From Azolla pinnata (taxonomy: Eukaryota; Streptophyta; Polypodiopsida; Salviniales; Salviniaceae), in contig JBBBWG010005736.1 in assembly GCA_037176905.1 (NCBI GenBank), forward strand, positions 1 to 27,543: 27,543 nucleotides of DNA. Reading direction: 5' to 3'. Both the position numbers and the translations under genes were made by a program. Every line of letters begins with the position of its first letter. The first letter of the stretch is position 1. This document shows positions 12,601-22,740 of the stretch, piece after piece. The notes beneath the pieces are model-generated. The model worked only from the letters and a program-made list of their open reading frames with translations. It ran no database searches and was not told where the DNA came from.

Positions 12601-15600
12601 TAATTTCTAATTGATGTGATGAAGGTTGAGCTGGCCTATCACAGTGCAGAGCGCATGGGAGAGCTGTACTATGTAAGAAGGCGTAAGGATAAATTCATCT
12701 AGTGACGTGTAAGAAAAGGGCCTTGTATTGCACCATCTTTTTTCTAAGATGTGTGATGCATGTCCTTTCATTGTTCAACTTGATGATATCGGCTCAGAGC
12801 ACTCTATTCTTTTCCACTTTGGTCAGTTTTAGATGTGGAAAATCTAGGCTGTATTGGAAGAAGGTAGGACATTTATATTTGTTCCATGTGAATGGAACCA
12901 TTCTTGCATTTCAGCATACCAACAATGGTTATCTCCATGTTATAATGATGATGTTAATGCCAACCTTGGATACTTATCCTTAGAGAGTTTCCATAGGCAT
13001 TGGGTGCCAATAACCATTCTAAGTAATGCCTCAGTCGCTATTGGGGCAGCTCCCATCTTTGCCCATATGATATTGTGGGGCACAGATGCTTTGCTCTTTA
13101 TCATGCAACCAATAACCAAGACTAAAGATCACTCCAAATTTGTCCGATTATGCATCTTATTAAAGCTTTGTTACCATATTTCTACTCCATACAAAAGAAT
13201 CAATGTTACAATCGTATCAAACAACCACAAACTTGTTCATGGTTCTTGGATTTCAATGAATGCACACTATCTTTCAAGAGCACCACAGGCGACATATTCT
13301 CAACTGAACTATACAGCTTAGCCAAGTAATGGCCAATGATCATAGGCCTATAATTGCTACATGTCATTGGATCCTCGCTCATAAATATTGGTAAAATGTT
13401 ATGTTCTACCCAGCTGTGCAGGAAGCCTTCACATATAGCTCGGCTCTATTAAAGAGGTGTGCAGGGAGTGGGAGCAAGGTGTCGTGTGGGAATAAAATGT
13501 TCACCAACCAATCCATGATAATCTTGGACCTTTCTAAATTGTGGCCTATCAATGGCATTTCTCACATTGTGTAGACCAAGGGGGGCTGCCTGGAGATGTC
13601 ATACAGTATCTTTCCGATGCATGCCAAGCGTGGGGTAGGTTACGTCCCCGGAAACATTCTCCATGCTCTTTTTTTGCTTTGTCCAAGAAATAATTTATAT
13701 CTCTACTTTAAATTTAGCTAGATATACTCTCTTTTTCATTCTCACAAGACATTGGAAGGTTGCTCTTATTTGTTAATGTGCACCAATACGTTCATAGTAG
13801 ATAGATTGCATGGACTATTCCAGCAGCAGTCCACAAAATATTACAAAGACTCTTCAACTGCAAGGAAACAACATGGTGTCAGAATTGGGCTAGGCAGCGA
13901 ACTATATCCTAGAAACACAGATCACTTCTATCCTACTTGGCTCTGCCTTGTGCAACCCCATTTTCTCTTTTTATTCTGATTAAATCCATCTTTCCAAGAA
14001 ATATTACACACTCCTCTCTATGTTCATTAGAAGTTAGGTAGGAGTGGTTCTTCATTTTTGTTCGGTGGCTGACACCAGAGTAGACAACAAACAAATCTAT
14101 ACCCAATAAATTTTGTAAAACTTCTGATGATGCCAAAAGCCAAGGATATCATAAATATTTAATAACCTTTACACTGTCACCTGCCATGAAACAAACTTTC
14201 ATATACTCACTCCTCAAAGGCATGACACCTACCTATTGATTCTTTGTCTGAACTATGTGCTTGATATTGCAGGCTACCTGCCTGGGAATAGTTTATGGAG
14301 AATTTATATGGTTATAAAGCTGTTCACGTCCTATTCACAAAATCTGTATCTTGAAGGTTGAAATATGGAAACCATAACTCATGTCTTAGGTGTTTTATGT
14401 TATGCAATGAGCAGATCTACAATCACATAATGGACATTGGTTTGTGAGAAGAAAATTTTGATCACAAGACAAAACGTAAGTTATAACCTATCAACTTCAT
14501 ATCCATATCCATCAGTAGCGCATTATTAACATCTTCATCGTAATATTATGAGGGTTATTTCATCAAGATATTACAAATGCAAAAGCTTAGCAGGCACACG
14601 CGATCAAGGTGAAAAGCATCTGGCTCACATAAATGTAAGCTTACTCAAAAAGTATATAACATTACTACGTACCTTAGCAAGTCTAGCTTCTTTTGATTGA
14701 CCAGTAGAGGAAGCAGATTTGAGTAACCTCTGAGCCTACACTCATAAAACATAAGAATTGATCTTCAAAAAATCTATGAGCTTCAAAAAAATTTAGGATA
14801 TGCAGCTTGAGTTTACCTCATCAAGTTGTTCCTCAAGTTTAAGAACCTCTTTCTGAGTTTGTGTATTGTGAGAGCTTTGAATTTCAGCAGCATTGGAAGT
14901 GATATTTCTAGACTTTTCAGAAGATGGCTGTATATCCTTACTGTCTGATGGCACATTCTTCTCCTGATTTGAATGCTCAGCAATTAGTTCAACACTGACA
15001 GAACCGTTTTCTGCTGTAATTTTGCATTCTACAGCCTTAAACTCTGTACTTTGTATCTCTTCAACAGAATGCCTGATAGCATTGTTTATGATTGCACTCT
15101 TGGTTGATACATCATCACCACCTATTTGTTCAGCCTGGTATTTTTTAATGTTGTCAACTGTAAGAGCATTTACAGTTTCTCCAGAAGAATCTGAGGAAAC
15201 ACTTTCAATGAAGGGTAGGTAATTCTTCTCTGCAACACCCTGTGTTGATTCATTCCCAAGGATTCTATCTGTTTGGGTTGAGTTAGCATCGGAGGAATCC
15301 AAAGGCTTACTGTCAATTCCCTACAGCAATCAATTTGATATGTTTAAAGACCTAGTCATCAGATTGTCCCAAATATGCAAAACAATATCCAAGTCACACA
15401 AAGTTTTCTTAATAAAGAAAAAGAATGTACTTTCAATGGATTTGTCACTAGTACTCTTCCAAAGACGCCCAAGTCTGCAGCTGCAAAACAGAAAAAGGAA
15501 CAGCCATTAGATATTTAATGGAAACTTTCCTATAAACACACTGGAACTTATGATAATGGACACATGGAATACTAGCCTGGATTCTGCCCTGCCACCAAGT

Positions 15601-16635
15601 CATCTGTTACTTGTTTAGCTCTTCTATCAACCACTTCAAACAGCTCTAAAAACAAAATAAAAAAGATTATTAATTTTTTACATTTTAACAGTATCAACAC
15701 TTCAACATACATTTACACCATATCATTTTTTTATATAGAGGGTGAAAAGCAGAACTAAATGACAACGGATCCAAAACTGAATCCGTATCTGCATCCATAT
15801 GCTTTTCACATTTTTATCATTATTTACATTTCAAAATACATCTTCTCTGTCCCATTTTTCATATAAGAATCAGTTATAAGAAACTTAAAGGCAATGGGCA
15901 CAACACTGAATTCCTATCCACATCCCCGATTATAGTTCAATAGCATCCAGGATATATCCTAGTTTCAGCAACCTGAAAACTCTGAGAATTTTCAGAATTA
16001 AACCATTTGAGTCTAAGATAATCTTCTTCCATCAATTATGGTATATGATCAGGCTCATTCATATAGCGAGGCCTAGGACTGATTTACTGCATTTATGGAT
16101 GCATGTTAGAGAGCTGATGCACTTACCCCTCAGTATCTTCTCTGTTTAAAGCTCAAGACATGTTATGTCTATATAAGATGATACATAGTTTCAGAGATTT
16201 AACAGAAAATTTTCCTTAAAACATAAATATACCCTGATGCTAGAATAATGCATTTATTTGTGACTTATTTGCTTAATCTGCTCCACAATTTTACAGTCCA
16301 TTAATTGCACACTTACTATTGGTTTCTGAATCATTACTATGAATAAATATACCCACAAATAAAGCTGCATTATATCGTTTTTTAAGTGTAAAAGTTATCG
16401 AGGAGTTCTCTTTAATCACGGCTGTTTATATGACAATTGGTGTACCTTTAACTAGGTGACAAATGATGTGAGGGCTGTGCCAACGAGTAGTGATGGTAGA
16501 GCTATGCCATCATTTGAATCAAATATAATATACAATGTAGGTATTACCTTAATGTGAATACCTTACACGGTTTTTAGTAGAAGAGACTGCATGAATTCAA
16601 TCATTACCTTCTGCTGCACGGAACCAAGATGCCAT
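6643..16635 (-). CDS. GC1: Golgin-84 / golgin candidate 1 homologue (21 coding exons)
   Basis: This encodes a Golgi-membrane coiled-coil tether. I spliced it by eye into a 663-aa protein; Arabidopsis GC1 is about 700. The N-terminus MASWFRAAEELFEVVDRRAK is the family signature. Next comes a poorly conserved acidic, Ser-rich region (residues ~50-205), then a long coiled coil from about 210 to 590. Conserved segments include STGQSKEARLAKVCAGLSSR, RIVDERTQRATDLEQK, AELEKRFKDLTEVL and QTQLEAMASEKAAA. The C-terminal block KLLDSGSVTAGRFLWRRPLA precedes a single membrane anchor at about 619-638, giving a tail-anchored protein with its bulk in the cytosol. The stop is at 6643-6645. From the fourth coding exon through the sixteenth all introns are phase 0, so exons are whole numbers of codons. 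The family captures vesicles at Golgi rims. Compared with GC1, the acidic region and C-terminal tail have diverged and are shorter. One internal intron appears to use a GC donor (see the exon map). Confidence 0.9.
8301..8840. repeat. Diverged duplicated segment in a golgin intron
   Basis: Inside the 7673-9549 intron a composite unit occurs twice, with extra fragments. The block 'g(a/g)(a/g)catgaaat(g/a)gaagc(g/a)ttttgat' is at about 8301 and 8598. The block 'cact(t)tcatcttcaaatt...tttggccttat(g/a)atgat' is at about 8411 and 8761. A shorter third copy of the last part lies at about 8549-8591. The copies differ by about 15-20%, so this is an old tandem duplication, perhaps of an unidentified transposon fragment. 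Confidence 0.6.
11804..14672 (-). other. Long golgin intron enlarged by a LINE
   Basis: This 2.87-kb intron separates the exons encoding ...SKEARLAK and VCAGLSSRLQ.... These are adjacent in known golgin-84 proteins, so everything between is intronic. The ends are |GTACGT and TGCAG|. The middle (~12150-13650) is LINE-derived and listed separately. Positions 13650-14640 contain a 67-codon open frame on the minus strand (13933-14136) of no recognisable family, possibly the LINE's 5' part. A purine-rich aaag tract is at 12019-12050. Confidence 0.7.
12150..13650 (-). mobile_element. Degenerate LINE (RTE-like) in a golgin intron
   Basis: Translated on the minus strand with frameshifts and stops, the segment reads as parts of a non-LTR retrotransposon reverse-transcriptase ORF in the right order. 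At ~13430-13300 it has 'LPIFMSEDP..CSNYRPMIIG' and 'LAKLYSSVE', the start of the RT domain. At ~13263-13174 it has 'LWLFDTIVTLILLYGVEIW'. At ~13073-12940 it has 'MGAAPIATEALL' and 'KYPRLAL'. At ~12925-12840 it has 'WYAEMQEWFHSHG'. At ~12660-12590 it has an IGQ-containing tail. The catalytic core of RT between the first two blocks is missing, so the copy is internally deleted and dead. The family is typical of plant RTE-type LINEs. Ends are approximate and no target-site duplication was identified. Confidence 0.75.
15481..15576 (-). other. Probable GC-AG intron in the golgin gene
   Basis: The donor side reads ...AATCCAG|GCTAGT and the acceptor reads tgttttgcag|CTGC. Using GC keeps one open frame through the next exon (AADLGVFGRVLVTNPLK) into the long fourth coding exon (GIDSKPLD...). 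Using the GT three bases further along the intron (GGCTA|GTATTC) forces a TGA stop at the next junction. Cryptic GT donors earlier in the exon also keep frame, but only if the third exon is skipped and conserved residues are lost. Confidence 0.55.
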
Positions 16636-18029
16636 CACATGAAAACCTCAAAAGTAAGTTGATTTCTGGAAGAGAACCAAACCTATAAAAGAAGCAGTGC
16701 AGCATTTTAGCCCATTAAAGTAGCTAAACGGCATCAAAAGTATGAAAATAATCTTATTGTAAGGTAATTTTGTAGTAGCAAAAACACCAGACGAAATTCT
16801 TCTTTTCAAAACCAAATATCCTTATGTTATTTGAATAATACAACAGCAACAAGCACTAGGTTTCATCAAATACTTCAGGTATAGAATTAATCAATGCATT
16901 CAGTCTCGATTCCCTAGTCAACAGCAGTCTCGATATACCAGAACCATTCCTACAATATGAAGCTCGCTTTTACACATCAATGAAGAGTGATGGGCGAAGA
17001 CTGCCAGTAAGTAGGAAACTATCTAGTTAAAAAATGTACAATAAGTAAAAGTTGCACGATTTATTGTTAAAATCTCCAAAAACTTCCTATTTGTATGCTT
17101 CCAAACATTACTCACAACACACTTCCAATAAGCTGAAGTAAATGATGCTTAAAAACATGGTAGCAGATTTGAAAAAAAAACAAATACTGGAATACAGTAT
17201 GTACATGGATGAGAATGTAGTATTCATGGTGAAGGCAACCCTCCTTGCATAGATACATGTTATGGCATTGAAAAGACAGGTTCTTAGAACAGCCTTTTGT
17301 CATCAATCAGCCCTGATGTAACTTGAGACAATAAACCCAAGAAATGACACCTTAAAATCTCATGAAAAATAAGTAGTTGCCAACTAATAGAACCATAAAC
17401 ATCCCTATGAGTATGATATCATACACGCAGTTCTCGCCAAAAAATCTTTGAAAAAGAATGAATGAAGCATTATTCCCAAAATAAAAACTTCAAAGAGATG
17501 TTTAAGCAGTGCCTCATGTCAAGGAAAATAGGAAACTATACCCCTAAATTATGACCTAAGAAGAAGAGTGCATATCTCAGAGCATTGGCTTTTGTGTAAA
17601 AGGACATTATAAAAAGATATGCCAATTGCATAAAGTGTTTTGTGGATTTGAGGACAGTCCAACTCAATACTTCTATTGCTAAGTGCACAGATGGTGGTTC
17701 TGATCATTATGATATACATTGCTGATTTAAAGGCTGACTTGCATACTTCCTGTGAGAAGTGAGATTTGGGGCATTGGCATCAGAATGTATGTTGATGGAT
17801 AAATAAAAAGTTCAGATAAAGCACATTATTGCATCATTTTTGGTCTTGACAACGTAAACCTGTTATCATTGCTATGGAAAACGGTCTACGTTTCATACTT
17901 CCTGATGTTGGTAATGCTTTTGACACTGCTCTTCATCAACAGGCTTTGTATGCTTACAATATTTCTGTATAAATCATGTAAGTAAGATTTTATCTGCCCC
18001 TCGTATAAGTATAAGTATGCATAGACTGC

Positions 18030-18800
18030 TGTCTTAATCATTGCAAAGGGACTAAGTGAATCTTTCTCTCTTTGAAAAGTAACCCGTCATGTTGAGTTTT
18101 TTTCTCCTGGGGGAAAATGTTATCAAGGAAAATTCTCTGCAGAAGAAACCCGTTTGGCCTATGTGCCCATGTTCCAAACCTTTTCACAAAAGCCCTGTCT
18201 AGGCAGAAGTCTGAAGATTTTAGCAAAACTCTAGGCTAACTATTTTTTGCCAATTAATTTCATTCCATGTAGGTTAGCATTCATTTAGTGCCCAAATCTT
18301 GACTGCATTCCGTGCCACGTTGGCCTTTATGTTACAAGCCAATCAGTCAAGAAAAGTGGCTCGAAAACCTGCCTGAAGGTGGGGAAATGGGGCACAGGAA
18401 ACGCTCCTTCACCTCCTTCCATTCAAGAAAGGGATGACCATTCGTAAAGGTGAGCATGAGCCTTTGACCCCGAACAAAGCCTTTTGGCTTTTGCTCGCAG
18501 AGCAAACTAACAAATTTCATTCTTTCAAGGAAACCTGCTGGATGGTAGCCATCTTCACCTGTGGCAGGCACAGAAAACCAAAGAAAGAAGGAAAGAAAGA
18601 AAGAAAGAAAGAAAGCGTCTTGTTCTCTTCTCAGACTGAGAAAGCACAGGCAACAATGGGAATGAAGGGATCTTTCAATCTAAAACCTGCTTATACTGAG
18701 CAAGTTTTATCGGTCCAAAAACCAATGCTAAATTCATTCCCGGTGACCTTATACCACAGCGTGTGGAATGGCTGAAAGCAGCGCGACGGACTCTCAAGTA
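18030..18800. other. Unidentified higher-GC insert in the 5' UTR intron
   Basis: Compared with the flanking AT-rich intron, this stretch is richer in GC and has overlapping open frames on both strands. The minus-strand frame at 18347-18571 is 74 codons and the plus-strand frame at 18434-18775 is 113 codons, the latter running through the aaag microsatellite. None shows motifs I recognise. A transposon fragment or captured gene piece is the likeliest explanation; a real gene is unlikely. Confidence 0.3.
18583..18616. repeat. AAAG microsatellite
   Basis: An imperfect then perfect run of gaaa units (about eight copies) in the golgin 5' UTR intron. Confidence 0.85.
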
Positions 18801-18959
18801 CGAGGAACTCATTGACATTTTAAGAAAGAGATGCTTACGAATACACTCTTTGAGAGTAATGTGTGGGAACAAATATTAGCCCAAAAGAGAACCCTTACAG
18901 TTAAGCCATATTTGCGTTTCCTCAAACTTAAAGAAGCGTACTCTCGTTTCTTGCTGTTT

Positions 18960-19121
18960 TCTTAGTTGTTTCATTACTCTTATGCACTGTCTTTGTTCTT
19001 TTGCAACTAAATCCAACACAATGAAAGGTATATTATATTATCTTAGTTGTTTCATTACTCTTATGCACTGTCTTTGTTCTTCTGCAACTAAATCCAACAC
19101 AATGAAAGCTATATTATATTA
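18960..19121. repeat. 81-bp tandem duplication
   Basis: Two adjacent 81-base copies, 18960-19040 and 19041-19121, differ at only two positions (ttttgc/ttctgc and aaaggta/aaagcta). The near identity shows a recent duplication. Confidence 0.95.
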
Positions 19122-19661
19122 GAGGTAGAATATTTATACTTGTACAACGTGACTGGAACCATTCTTCCAGCTAAAAATGATGATCTCCACATTCAACATG
19201 TTTTGATCAATAAGTACTAATCTTTACCTTTGTTTTGGATACCAATCATTAATCGCAAGTCTCTGCCATCACTACCTAAATCATATCATGTAGCATCAAA
19301 GCTTTTCTACTTATCATGCAGGGCTCAATAACCATCGAATGTTAGGTGTCATGGAGCTCAGTACGACATCACATTACATCTAGCTAGTGGGAAACTTCAG
19401 ATATCACTGCCAAGCTGTGTGCCAACCATATAGATAGATAAACAGAAAGCGCCACTCACTTACCAGTCAAACCACCAGTCAACCCCGACTCACCTTATGA
19501 AGTGAAAAATGATAAGATTAACATGGCAATGGACCATGCGAATCTAAGAAGAACAGCTGACAGTATTATCAAGTAGTATCTTTACATATTTAAGCGCATC
19601 TTGAGGTGAAGTCAGTTTAGATGCGGTAGGCTGCTTCTATTAAAACATTTTCCATGCTAAG

Positions 19662-19815
19662 GCCAATGTATAATTTGGAGAGTATACTTTCTATATTTGA
19701 AAGACGGCAACAAACTTGAGAAATATTGTAATTAATCCGCCAATGTATAATTTGGAGAGCATATTTTCTATATTTGAAAGACGGCAACAAACTTGAGAAA
19801 TATTGTAATTAATCC
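19662..19815. repeat. 77-bp tandem duplication
   Basis: Two adjacent 77-base copies, 19662-19738 and 19739-19815, both start gccaatgtataatttggaga and differ at two positions (gtata/catat region). This is a recent duplication, independent of the one at 18960. Confidence 0.95.
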
Positions 19816-20700
19816 ACCAATCTTAGACTCTTTGAGCACTAGTAAGTCATCTTGAACTATACATTGATAATGCATCGCTTGCCATCCTCAAGAAAGGAAA
19901 AAGACATAATTAGAAACTTGAGATGTCATGGAGGTTGAAAATGACGTATTTCATGGGAAAATTTCGTGATTTTGACGTTCTCACACCTTTGTGGTTTACT
20001 GGCAAGTACATATTAACTTACACATGATTCTGATATAGTTTGTGCACTAGAAATCCATGTGCTATCACTTGATTGCTCATTCATTTGCATCAATACTTTA
20101 CAAACTGATGAATCTTCATGGAAAAACTATTGATCAACTGTGTATTGGCACACACAATCTACGTGTACTCCACATACACTTTCAAACATCCACAGGCAAT
20201 ATTATCAATTACTCACATTGTCAACAGTTTGAAGAATGAATGAAAAACCCACATAAAGAACAAGAGCTCTGACTCGGATAATGGACAAACATAACTGGTA
20301 TTCGACTATCGTCTCTCTGCAACTATTTTACAGGTAGCATTTATTTCATACATCATAAGATTGGTTAAGTGATCATCAACCATTGTGGATGGTACTAGTA
20401 CCATGATGGTATAGGCAAAAACATGCAGATAATATATACACACACGTATATATATGGAAACTATGTCTTACACGCATGTTCCTATATATGTGATACATAG
20501 TATACAAGCACATTTACATACATACAAGCATATGTATACAAATTTGTTGATGTGTGTGAGGGTATACATATGGAATGCTAATCATATCTGGGATCTATGT
20601 CATTGCTTAGTAGCAATAGTATTGTTACTGGTACTTTCCAGCTTCATTACACACAATACTCAGACACGAAGAGAGACAGAGAGAGACTCGTCGTTTACTC

Positions 20701-20858
20701 GAATGGTGTAGTATTTGCAAGGCTTTCCAGGGTCATCATTCCTTAAACATTTTGCACTTTCTCAGACTCCATAATCAATTACACCGAATGGTGTGGTATC
20801 TGCAAGGTTTCCCAAGGTCGTCGTTGCTTCAACAATTTTGCGCTTTCTTCGTCTCGCT
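20701..20858. repeat. Older ~85-bp tandem duplication
   Basis: The copies start at 20701 and 20786, both with gaatggtgt(a/g)gtat(t/c)tgcaagg, and run through ttttgc(a/g)ctttct. About 15-20% of positions differ. It lies about 90-250 bases inside the golgin 5' UTR intron, close to the first exon. Confidence 0.8.
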
Positions 20859-20948
20859 ATTGCGAGCAGTACCAGAGAACAGCAGCATGATATAACAAAG
20901 ATAGAGGGAGGGAGGGAGCGAAGTAGAGAGAGAGAGAGATCTAAATAC

Positions 20949-21030
20949 CTTGACAGTTAGTACAGAGCTACGCTTGACGATGGATCGTCGTCTCTTACGC
21001 AGACTGAGAGAAGGGAGATCGATCGGATCT
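20949..21030 (-). other. Probable first (non-coding) exon of the golgin gene
   Basis: The minus strand reads from a CT-rich start (atctcccttctctcagtctg) to a donor CTGTCAAG|GTATTT. No ATG continues into a long frame. GA-rich microsatellites (gggagggaggg at ~20907 and gagaga at ~20925-20940) lie just inside the intron. The exon is placed from the donor and the TATA-like word upstream; the exact 5' end is a guess. Confidence 0.4.
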
Positions 21031-21053
21031 GTGGCATGACAAGGTTTGTGTTT

Positions 21054-21062
21054 TCATATAGA
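21054..21062 (-). promoter_or_regulatory. TATA-like element for the golgin gene
   Basis: Read on the minus strand the sequence is CATCTATATGAAAAC, a weak TATA box about 30 bases before the proposed transcription start. It is positioned correctly but is not a perfect TATAAA. Confidence 0.3.
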
Positions 21063-21790
21063 TGGTGACAAGGTTCTTCCATGCCATCAAGCATGTCCAT
21101 CAAGCATGTCCAATCTACCGAGATGGACATCCATCGGCTCCAGACAATTCATGCTAGGATCGCGTTTTGGCTGAATGTACAAAAACTAAGATCCGGTTAT
21201 ACCATCTATCAGATAAGTTTGTAATTGGATGTTAATAATCGATGTACTTCGCTATCAGCTTCAAAATCATACAAGCATCTAATTAGATTCTTTCAATTGA
21301 TTTGCAAACTTTGGTTTTTCTCTCTTTCGAAACATACTTTTGGACCACGTGATTTACCAAGACTATTCGTAATCTCCTGTTGTAGCTATATATTATAGTG
21401 TTCATAACTTTTTTAATTTTGAAGTGGTGCAGACTTACCAGAAATGGTAAAAAGTGATCGTCCTTACCAAGTGTCTAGTACAAGATATTCAGATCTACTA
21501 ATGATAAAGCAATAATAGAGAAAATTAAGGAGAATAGAATTTATTAAGGGTGGTTAACCACACCAACCAACCTCGAGTGAAGGACTTAAGATGAATTCAA
21601 ATACCATATGTATCCCATACAACTGATTATTACCATGGCTTATACCTCAGAAGTTAACAAGCACAAATTCGATGACAAAGAGCCTAGCCCCACTAAGAGA
21701 GTGTTCGCATCCTCTCGATATAACCAGTCTTATAAATTGGTTATTGAGATTATGCCAATAACATATTCCCCTGTTTCAAAACATTGCACT
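21063..21790. other. AT-rich region upstream of the golgin gene
   Basis: No coding frame of note. A short duplicated phrase (catcaagcatgtccatcaagcatgtcc) is at about 21087-21113. It probably contains the golgin promoter and then passes into transposon-derived DNA. Confidence 0.4.
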
Positions 21791-21799
21791 CTTGTAGTG

Positions 21800-22740
21800 A
21801 CAAATCAAAGTTAAGGAAGCTAGTTTTTTAAACATTCTTTCCCTCTCGAGTGGCACCACGAATAGGTTTATCCAACCATTTAATTTTATGCTCTCAAATT
21901 TGTCTAAGCGTTAAATTTTTAGTCAAGAGTTAAGAATCTTTTTTGGTGAGCGAGGCTTACAAGCTAAATTCTCGTGATTTACTAGATCTTTAATGGTTAC
22001 CACATTATTGTCAAAACCAAGAAGTTCTTTCAAACAATTAGCATGGAAGACAATATGGACATCAACACTAAAAAGTAGATCAAGATAATAGGCAGAAAAG
22101 CTCATATGCTCAAGGACTATTCTAAAGGGTCCACAAAATAGCGCATAGCAATTATAAGATACACGTAAGAGAACTTTCTATCCAAGGGTAAGAAGTACAC
22201 AAGGACGAGTCATAGACATGACAAAAGTCATGTTAAGATTTGAATACATGTCAAAAATGTCAAGTCTTCGGCTTGAAGGTGATGGAATAGTTAGATCATT
22301 CCACTATCGAATTGTGTGTTTTTTATTATGATAGTAATGAGGTAGAAGATAAGCCGCCCTTGGTGAGAGGAGCCTATTTGAAGGACTAATGGGCTAATCA
22401 CTTCTATAACTATGTTTGATGACAACATTGCATGTCGATGTTTTTGACCAATATTGGTTTCAAGATTTGGTTGACCGAAATCTTAAGCTTCCGAGTAAAT
22501 TGTGTCTACTAAGCCTTTTCAAGTTGAAACAAATGCTTTTGACTTTGCAATTGGTAACATCTTATCCCAAATAGATGATGATGGCATCATTACATCGACA
22601 CACATCACCAATGGTTGGTAACAATGATGCATGGATGGACAGAATTTGTCGTGATTCTTGTAGATGACTTGTTTAAGGTGAGGTAGTCGTGTTGATAAAG
22701 GGTTGGCCCACAACAAATATTGTGTCAAAGTAATTACTTA
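21800..22740 (-). mobile_element. Decayed Ty3/gypsy retrotransposon, 3' pol end
   Basis: The minus strand at about 22135-21925 translates to 'GPFRIVLEH', 'AYYLDLLFSVDVHIVFHANC' and 'LKELLG'. This is the layout of the region after the integrase of gypsy elements (GPFkIl...aYeLdLP...iHpvFHvs.LK..lG). Downstream (~21850) a 'KLNGW' piece resembles the start of the chromodomain (YLVKWKg). At about 22570 'WDKMLPIAK' resembles the integrase WD..LP.AefAYN motif. Many stops and frameshifts make it non-functional. No LTR was identified. The right boundary with the CACTA relic is uncertain. Confidence 0.55.

Larger units (their letters stand above)
6643..16635 (-). other. GC1: Exon map of the golgin gene
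   Basis: Coding exons in transcript order (minus strand): 16635-16608, 15645-15577, 15480-15431, 15320-14817, 14735-14673, 11803-11726, 11629-11426, 11314-11258, 11174-11100, 10891-10820, 10133-10071, 9960-9862, 9784-9707, 9618-9550, 7672-7625, 7534-7439, 7313-7237, 7164-7107, 7008-6916, 6828-6784, 6708-6643. They sum to 1992 nt, 664 codons including the stop, with one continuous frame. All introns begin GT and end AG except 15576-15481, which begins GC. Two introns are very long: 14672-11804 (2.87 kb, with a LINE) and 9549-7673 (1.88 kb). Boundaries were set by keeping frame and family similarity. The least certain are the second, third and eighteenth exons. Confidence 0.8.
16666..20948 (-). 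other. Probable 4.3-kb intron in the golgin 5' UTR
   Basis: Upstream of the golgin ATG (16635) there is an acceptor-like tctcttccag ending at 16666, preceded by a second possible one about 20 bases away. No further in-frame coding sequence is seen. A donor CTGTCAAG|GTATTT lies at 20948-20947, next to a promoter-like region. A long 5' UTR intron is inferred from these. It contains three short tandem duplications (18960-19121, 19662-19815, 20701-20858), an aaag microsatellite (~18583-18616), and an unusual higher-GC stretch with longer open frames at 18030-18800 that I could not identify. Confidence 0.45.

Noticed and set aside
12702-13321. Plus-strand frames of 93 and 155 codons
   Set aside because: They are antisense to LINE reverse-transcriptase motifs that read correctly on the minus strand.
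22519-22728. Gypsy RNase H motif (first reading of 'PIAKSKAF')
   Set aside because: The context WDKMLPIAK fits the integrase end better and lies next to the post-integrase region. An RNase H call would put the domains out of order.
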